From contig NC_092190.1 in assembly GCF_043641665.1 (NCBI RefSeq), positions 16,484,048 to 16,548,047 on the forward strand: a DNA stretch of 64,000 nucleotides. The letters are read 5' to 3'. The DNA is from Enoplosus armatus. Taxonomy: Eukaryota > Chordata > Actinopteri > Centrarchiformes > Enoplosidae. The stretch's first letter is position 1. The number at the start of each line of letters is the position of its first letter. This document shows, in pieces, positions 57,218-64,000 of this stretch. A program made the translations under genes and the position numbers. The notes below the pieces were generated by a model, which was not told the DNA's origin, did not search any database, and was given only the letters and a program-made list of their open reading frames with translations.

Positions 57218-57849
57218 TAAAGGAATCGTTCGACATTTTGGGAAATATGGTTATTTGCCTTCATGCCAAAAGTTCCATGAGAAGATCAATACACTCCCAT
57301 ATCTGTATAACAAATTTGAAGCTACAGTCAGCAGCCTGTTAGCTTAGCTTAGCATCAAGACTTTAAACAGGGAGAAACAGTTCCAGGTTTGTCCAATGGT
57401 AACAAAATCCCCCTATCGGCACCTCGAAAGCTCACAAACTAACATGTTCTCTTTTGTTTAATTCATACAAAAACCGAAGTGTAAAAATGACAAGTTGTGG
57501 TGTTATGGGGGTTATGTGTCTGACCATTTCTTGTGCGGGTGCAGTGACCTCCTGTAGTCTAGCCATCACCGTGGGGCAACCTGACAAACTGTTTGGCCAA
57601 GTTACTGTGGCCAGGAAATCATTTGGCACATAACACCCTGTATAACTAAAACTTGTCGTTCTTACTATTTAGTTTTTGTGTGGATTAAACAAACGAAAAA
57701 GATCAGTTTACGCTAAGCTAAGATAACCTTCTCCTGGCTGTAGCTTCAAATTTAGAGAGATTTGAGAGTTGTATCAATCTTCTAATCTTCTAATTTCCGA
57801 CAAGAATGCGAATAAGTGTATTTCTTAAAATGTAAAACGGTTCCTTTGA
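57218..57849. mobile_element. foldback MITE (~630 bp, long inverted repeats)
   Basis: The left end AAAGGAATCGTTCGACATTT is the imperfect inverse of the right end (AAAGGAACCGTTTTACATTT on the - strand). Pairing continues inward: GAAGCTACAGTCAGCAGCC with GGCTGTAGCTTC, TTAGCTTAGC with GCTAAGCTAA, and GTGTAAAAATGACAAGTTGT with its inverse. The centre is GGCAACCTGACAAACTGTTT. There is no transposase. This element style is widespread in percomorphs. Confidence 0.85.
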
Positions 57850-58782
57850 TAGGGACAATAAAAAGCATATATATGTATGAGCCTACTGTGAATCCAAGGT
57901 ATTTGTTTAGAACAAGGGTTCCTAGTAATTCCAGACTTTTGTCACCCTGTAAACTGCAACTTCTCTCCTTGCCTTTATCTTTGATTGTTCCATTGATTCA
58001 TCCCTCTCTTCCTCTCTGCGAATTTGCCCTCTAGTCTCCTCTTCCTTTAATCCCCCTGGCACTCCTTGTGTCCTGCCTGCGTCCTTCTATCTGTCTCTCT
58101 CCATCTGGGTAGCAGTGATATAGCCATCCATCAGAGAGAAGAAGTACTGTTGAAGTCCCGTGCCTCCCATCACAGCCCCTTGTCTCTCTACGTTTGCATA
58201 CAAACATATTTCAGCCTACTAACATGTCAGGGACACTGGGAAAAATGCGGCATACAGTCATATCTTATATCCTATTATGATTCAGAATTTACGATTGATA
58301 AATATGGGGAACGAGATACACATCCTGAGGGAGCTTTGTTGAAATTCTATTGCAAATGACAGAACAGAAAAAAATAATGGGATCCGTGGTTTAGCTGACA
58401 TATGGGGCGGATCTTTGCCGTAAAAACACTGCATGTGTCTAAATTATATTACTGTAAAGTTGCAAGAATAAAAGAGAGATTGAATACTTGCAGTTACTGC
58501 ATGGGGGGTTGTTGTTAATTGTTATTCTGTACAAACTATAAGTTCATTTCCTTTTAAGTAAACTGCTAGACCCAACTCATTGGATGTCCATGAATGGTTG
58601 GTATCTGTAAAGAGGAGAAAAAACACAGTTGTTACAAGAATAACTCCACAGTCATCAGATGAAAGGATCTGTGCGATTTGTTCGATGATACCTTAAAGCT
58701 GAAAAGCTTGATGTGCTTTATGGCTGCGACTCCCACTGATTGTGCAGAGATCTCATTTCACACATGAACGTCTCTCTCTCTG

Positions 58783-58783
<1 letters not shown>

Positions 58784-58824
<41 letters not shown>
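58784..58824. repeat. (TG)n microsatellite
   Basis: About 20 perfect GT units. Confidence 0.97.
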
Positions 58825-58826
<2 letters not shown>

Positions 58827-60847
58827 ATACACTCTGTAGTTAGTGCCTTAACATTACGTGTGTGCTTGCCCCGGGGCTAGATCACAGGGAGGAGGAGGAG
58901 GAGAATGGGTGAGATAGATAGTTGAAGAAAGTGGAGGAAAAAAGGGGAGAAAGTGATGCTGAAAGACAGTGAAAATGAAAAAGAGAAGAGAAGCATTTCT
59001 TTGCATTTTATTTATTTGTTTGATTTTATTTTAATTCATCCTTTTCCTTGGTTGCACATACTAATAAACTTACACACTAATGTGTTGCACCAGTGTTCAC
59101 TAACTGTATAGTGGACAAGTTTTGCTAAATATAAATGGTTGTTTCCTAAAGATTTTCTTTGCTTTTTGTGTTCTTTTTATATTGGGTTGCAGAAGCTTCT
59201 GAAACATTAACACTGAAAAACCCTCACCTTAAAAAGTGGTATTAACATTAACAACAATAATAGACACAAGGTATATGTATATGGAATCAAATTAAAATGT
59301 CTCATTACAGTAAACTTTAAGGTTTAAGGTACAGTAAAGGCTAAAGCCTTCCCATGGTGTACTATTGATCAATTCTATAATGCATATTTAATCAAACTCC
59401 AATATATCCATCACAAGTAGAAAAAGGCTCAAATTTGATACCAAGGTATTGATTTACATGCTCCTACTTTGTAGCAGCAAAGCCAGAGACAGATACAGGC
59501 TTTGTACCTGCAGGCCCTCTGGGTGCTTGGGGCTAGATTTATCACCACTGGGGCCCTCTGATGATGAGGCCGTTTAGTGGGGGTCCCCGTAGTCCTCAAC
59601 TGATTAGCGCCAAACATCTTCCTTAATAACCTTAACAAGAACAACGCCTCAGGACGACATGCTGATGCACACAGGAAAGTGCGTGCACGCATACACACAC
59701 ACACATCCCCTTGGAGATAGAGAAAAGAGCTTAGGGCTACCCATCCTCCTCTCCTTTTCCTCAAAGTCACCCCTCTCTCCTCTGCTTCAGCCATAACTTG
59801 GCACCTCTCACTATTTCTGGGCTGAGACCCCCCCCCACACACCTTGCATCTTCCGTGCTACCTCCCACCGCCACCTCCAACACAGACACACACATGTACC
59901 AAATTGAGTTGGTTATGGTTCAAGAGTCCCACATAAAGTTGCTCTCAGCATCAATATGAAACAAGTCAATACGAATATATGAATACATACAGGAGTGAAT
60001 GAAAACCCTCGCCCCTTGGGATAAAGAGATGAGGAGGGAAATTGAGAAGAACGGAATTTATGAGGCTGTGAGAAGCTGTGGGGGTTATTTTATAGACACT
60101 AACTCTCTGTGGATTGTTTCCTTACAACAGTTGTGTGCTATGGCCAGTGTGTATACTGATAACATGCCCAGATGCATAGACTGCCCGCATACACTACATG
60201 CAAAAACTCACTTGAAAGACTAAAAAGGAAGGGAGAGTCAATTAAGACATCAATTGGATTAAATATTAAAATGTGAAAAGTAAAACCCATGCAAACTGTA
60301 AACGATCGACCCACACATGCCAATAGGACTTCGTTTGCTTGCTTAGCCTTATCATTAAGCAATACTAAGAAATGTCTTTGTTGCCAAAGAGCATTTTATT
60401 GTCAGTTCCTCTGCATCCTATGCTGCCTTAACATCCTGCATGGAAAATTGAGCTCTATGTCCAATGGACATCAATAAACCAAAAGAGTGGTAAACAGGAC
60501 TAATGTCTCAATTTCAACTCACATTATTTTACTATTATTTAGTCATTGGAGTGGCCACTTCGTAAGGTTCAACTACAGTGGTAATGACAGTGAGGCTATC
60601 GTTAACTGGCTTTTCCTGTTCCACCCCTGTACACAGATACACAGATCTCTGGGTCCAAACATGCACGTTAGCTTTCAGGTGTAGTCCAGACATTGATAGG
60701 GCTTACAGTCCAACAGAAAATAGACGGAGGACATGACACAACGGATTGACATTTTTCATTAATTAGTTTTCCGACGGGTGTAATACACTTTTCTGATCAT
60801 GAGACATTTTACGAGGCACATATGAAGGCAGCATGAGAGTCCCGCCG

Positions 60848-60855
60848 TGACGTCA
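60848..60855. promoter_or_regulatory. chmp2b: palindromic CRE (TGACGTCA) in the chmp2b promoter region
   Basis: A full consensus CREB/ATF site about 190 bases upstream of the chmp2b ATG, in a locally CpG-richer stretch (60838-61000) typical of housekeeping promoters. Confidence 0.6.
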
Positions 60856-61043
60856 CCCGCAGCCGTTAAGTCAGTCAGCTGAGGGAGGAACTCCGACAAC
60901 AGAAAGTCAACCAGGAAACCGAAGCTCCGAAACTGACCCACCGCCTCGGTGTGACGGCTAAACGGCGGTATTAACGATAGGAATCACTCAGTATACCAGT
61001 ACGGGACCTGTATTCAATATTTAAGTTGATACAAAGCAGCGAC

Positions 61044-61077
61044 ATGGCTTCCCTTTTCAAGAAGAAGACTGTCGATG
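61044..61077 (+). CDS. chmp2b: chmp2b, charged multivesicular body protein 2B, coding exon 1 (partial gene)
   Basis: Chmp2b is an ESCRT-III subunit that polymerises on endosomal membranes with Chmp4/Chmp3 and recruits VPS4 for multivesicular-body formation and membrane scission (established knowledge). Only the first 34 coding bases are here: MASLFKKKTVD plus one base, followed by a perfect gtaagt donor. The mammalian protein begins MASLFKKKTVDD, and the splice falls at the same place. This is the membrane-inserting N terminus of the family. The remaining exons must lie right of position 64000; I scanned intron 1 and found no match to the next conserved stretch. The gene is divergent from vgll3, as in human and salmon. 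The evidence is short but specific. Confidence 0.92.
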
Positions 61078-64000
61078 GTAAGTGCTCTGTGGAAAAAGCT
61101 AGCTAACTTGTTTTTAGCCCGGGTGAACAGACTGCTGTGTTGTTCCCATCTTACATGAGCCATCCTTATTTAACGCTAACTTGTTTAACCTGTTCCGGGT
61201 GTAGTTGAGTCACCAGTCTGCCGACTGAAGTCTAAAACCAGCGCTAAAGCGCTGCCAAACTTAATGTAATAGCTTAGGTGAACATGCTATTTTTGTAACA
61301 TCGCTAGATTACAGTGTAACTCTGAACAACAATATGTGTTGTTCCTTGTTACAAGGGTCGTTTAGGTCCCACTTACAGATGAAACTGATCGTTAGCTATA
61401 TGTTAACATTATGTCCATATAGGAGGAAGGTGTCTGTGTTGCTACACTTCAGCTAAGGTTAGGTAATTGTTTTCCAATTACTGAACAGAAACCAGAAACA
61501 TAAGCCCCAGTTATCATGAAATGTATGTCAAAACGTTGAATATAACAGATGTTAGCAGATATAACATTTGTTTTAACTTGTACTTTCTATCATTGGTTTT
61601 TATTTATTTAGATTAGTCGAAGGGCTATTCTACCTCAGTTCCATCTCTCACATTTTCTCTCCCAGGAAGACATTAAATAAGCTACATTACTGTTCATTTG
61701 TGTTTGACACATAAGCTCTAAGGTAACTGGCTTGCTGTGTTGTGGTTAAATAAATACAAATTTATCACAAACAGTGTGAGAAAATTCTATAATATAATTG
61801 AAAGGCTGTTAAAATATGACACTATGTCATGCTGTCTTCATAGTTGGATATGGTAATTTGAATCTGTAATATACAGTAATTCTGAAAAGCCTGTCAATCT
61901 AAATATTTAAATATGTTTCTCCAGGCTAGGCAATCAGCCTCACAAGGTCAAAAACCAGCCTCTCTTTTATCAGATTTAATGAATCAATTATTCTATTTCA
62001 AATACTGATTATATTGACTCCTAGGATTTACAGGGGGAGGGCAGATTTAGCTTCACCTCTTCTGGACCCCAAAACTTATTTGTGTGGAGAATTCCATAAA
62101 AATATATAAGTATAAAATAAATAAGTATTTTTATCTGCAGTTTTAAAATAGCCTCTGTGGGTTAACACACATCTTTTCACAGCACCGCCTACCTACTCCT
62201 CCCATCATTGGCATTCCAGTTTCACCCGTACCGATCTGCATACTGTACTCACTGTGCTTTGTTACCTCCACTCCATGCCAGGCCATTGTCAGGTCTTCTC
62301 AGACATTTCGCAGTCTCCATATCATGTTCTTCACTTCTCTCATCTCTCGCTCACGGGGCACAGTGTTTTCGTCGTTGCCCTGGGTTGGGTGGTCGAAGTG
62401 GTTTGTGGTTATTTGGCGAATGGGGGGGGGGATTAGATCACACATATTTGTAGGACGATATCCCTCCCACTTTGAGACGTTGGCGGCACGTCACCTTGCA
62501 CGTGTACATGCGTCGTTCCCACAAGTGGTCCAACGCACTGACGTGTCTTGACCGAGTTCATCATTGCTGAACTTTTCAGAAAGAATAAGCATTTTTTGGC
62601 AGAGGTTCACTTTTTCCAAAAAGGGATGTTACCTATTGTATTATATCACAACTTATGAACATACAGCTGTTTAGAGATGTTGTGTAATTCTGTACTCATC
62701 TGTTCCCATCTGTCCGTCCTGTCAGAGGGATCCCTCCTCTGTTGCTCTTTCTGAAGTTTCTTCTGTTATTTCCCAAAATTTTTCCCTAAAGGGTATCTGC
62801 AAATATGTAATGTAGTGATCACAGATTTGCTATGTGAATAAAGTTGACTTGAATTTATATTAATTTATATTAACTAAGTTATGTATTTATTTATCCTGAA
62901 TGTTAACTTTATCTAATGCTTGCAGATTCATTATAGATTTAAAATGTCTAAAGATATATTGTGTGTCTGTTGTGCTGTATATTGCAACATCCAAAAGCAC
63001 CTCCAAATTTAACCTGATTCTGGTGCAGGTTATAAAGCCGCTGATTTCAGAAAAATCTCAAAACTGTATTTTTTCTGTAGTCAGTGCCAAGCGTACAATA
63101 GAGTGTTTACTGAAAGTGCAACACCTGCAACTATATTTGCTTTCTCTCTGGACGTCCTGAAGGTGTGTGTGTGTGTGTGTGAGACACTGATTGCTTGCAT
63201 TGTTGTTCAGAAGTCACGGATGAATGTGTGACATACAGGGTCATACATTATCTCACATGATGCCACTCTGTCTTTGTGTGGGTGGTTTAGAGCTGACTCA
63301 GTAATGGTGTGAGCTGTCCAGGCACTTCCACAGTTGCCAGTGTCAGTGTGTCTTCTCAATGTGCAGCTTATTACTCTGTGGTATTTCGCGTGCATGTGGG
63401 CACACACATGCAAACATGCTCACCATTCAGGCACTGAATAGATAGAATAGTTTTAGATTTCTTCCAAAGCTGTGCAGCTGACGTAGACCCCGCCCTTTCT
63501 AACTGGATGGCACAAGAAACACGGTGAAAACGTTATCATCTGTCCTGATTTTCAGTCAATTTTACACCACCTATACTGCACTGAGAATAAAGAAACAGGG
63601 CAGGAGAGAGGGGTAGAGGGCGGTCCATGATTAAATCACACATAAGAAGAAAAAAAGATAGTACTCCACATTCTTGTAGCTGGTCTTTTATATGTGCTTT
63701 CTGTTCAGCTGTCAGCTTCTGAATATGTAGACTATGCAAGTCATGAGTGAAGCCAGATTTTGAGACAGGAATTATTTTACCACACATGGCACATAGCTGT
63801 ATTTTTTTTTTTTGGGAGGGTCACCACAGAGGACAATTTTTACCAAGCTAAAATGCTTTAGCTTGACTTCCATGTTGAAATACAACTGATCTGTATTCAT
63901 ACATATTTAATCAAAGTTCACAAGTAAAAGTCCATGCATGTAACCTGCAGGTGTGTGTAATGTGCAGGTGTTTTAGCTTTAATCTTTCGTCCTTCCTGTC
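61078..64000 (+). other. chmp2b: chmp2b intron 1 (partial)
   Basis: At least 2.9 kb. The first 250 bases carry GCTAGCTAAC and TAACGCTAAC words, like intron 1 of ccdc138. An odd GC-richer block lies at 62180-62560 and a TG microsatellite at 63163-63181. A 10-base A/T run and a T11 run near 63801 are unremarkable. No coding exon is seen. Confidence 0.85.
63163..63181. repeat. (TG)n microsatellite
   Basis: About nine GT units. Confidence 0.9.

Larger units (their letters stand above)
49760..60840. other. vgll3-chmp2b divergent intergenic interval
   Basis: No gene recognised over about 11 kb. It contains a family A repeat at 51930-52200, a GAT array at 54.4 kb, an AT palindrome array at 55.92 kb, the foldback MITE at 57.22 kb and a TG microsatellite at 58.78 kb. 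Blocks at 52.98-53.10, 56.88-57.00 and 59.50-59.67 kb look like candidate regulatory DNA. Confidence 0.7.

Noticed and set aside
1..64000. tRNA or rRNA genes
   Set aside because: No complete tRNA A/B-box pair with a foldable cloverleaf was seen apart from the degenerate SINE at 32.2 kb, and no rRNA sequence.

Overview
The window reads as nuclear DNA of a ray-finned fish, most likely a percomorph (perch-like) teleost. The evidence is compact multi-exon vertebrate genes with GT-AG introns, abundant CA/TG microsatellites, and several interspersed repeats that I recognise from percomorph genomes. All gene calls come from reading exons, splice sites and phase by eye and comparing the proteins with vertebrate families from memory. 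No search was run.

Layout. (1) 1-2194, + strand: the last three coding exons of edar (ectodysplasin receptor), including the whole death domain; the rest of the gene lies to the left. (2) 2195-11470: edar 3' UTR, then intergenic DNA. (3) 11471-26470, - strand: a complete 15-exon ccdc138 (616 codons plus stop), tail-to-tail with edar as in mammals. (4) 26.6-46.7 kb: a gene desert of about 20 kb with microsatellites, a SINE, a short interstitial telomeric tract and several stretches that look like conserved non-coding DNA. (5) 47231-49349, - strand: a complete four-exon vgll3 (345 aa), a TEAD cofactor. (6) 49.4-60.8 kb: the divergent vgll3/chmp2b interval, which includes a ~630 bp foldback MITE. 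(7) 61044-61077, + strand: the first coding exon of chmp2b (ESCRT-III). Its intron 1 fills the rest of the window.

The genes do not form one pathway. Edar is an NF-kB-activating receptor for skin appendages such as scales, teeth and fin rays. Ccdc138 is a poorly characterised coiled-coil protein. Vgll3 modulates TEAD transcription. Chmp2b acts in endosomal sorting. The window joins two conserved blocks, edar-ccdc138 and vgll3-chmp2b, which lie on different chromosomes in human (2q and 3p).

I found no new multi-gene system. The points most worth checking are a TG/GC-repeat splice acceptor in ccdc138, a duplicated motif in the Edar linker, the telomeric tract inside the interval that joins the two blocks, and the foldback MITE.
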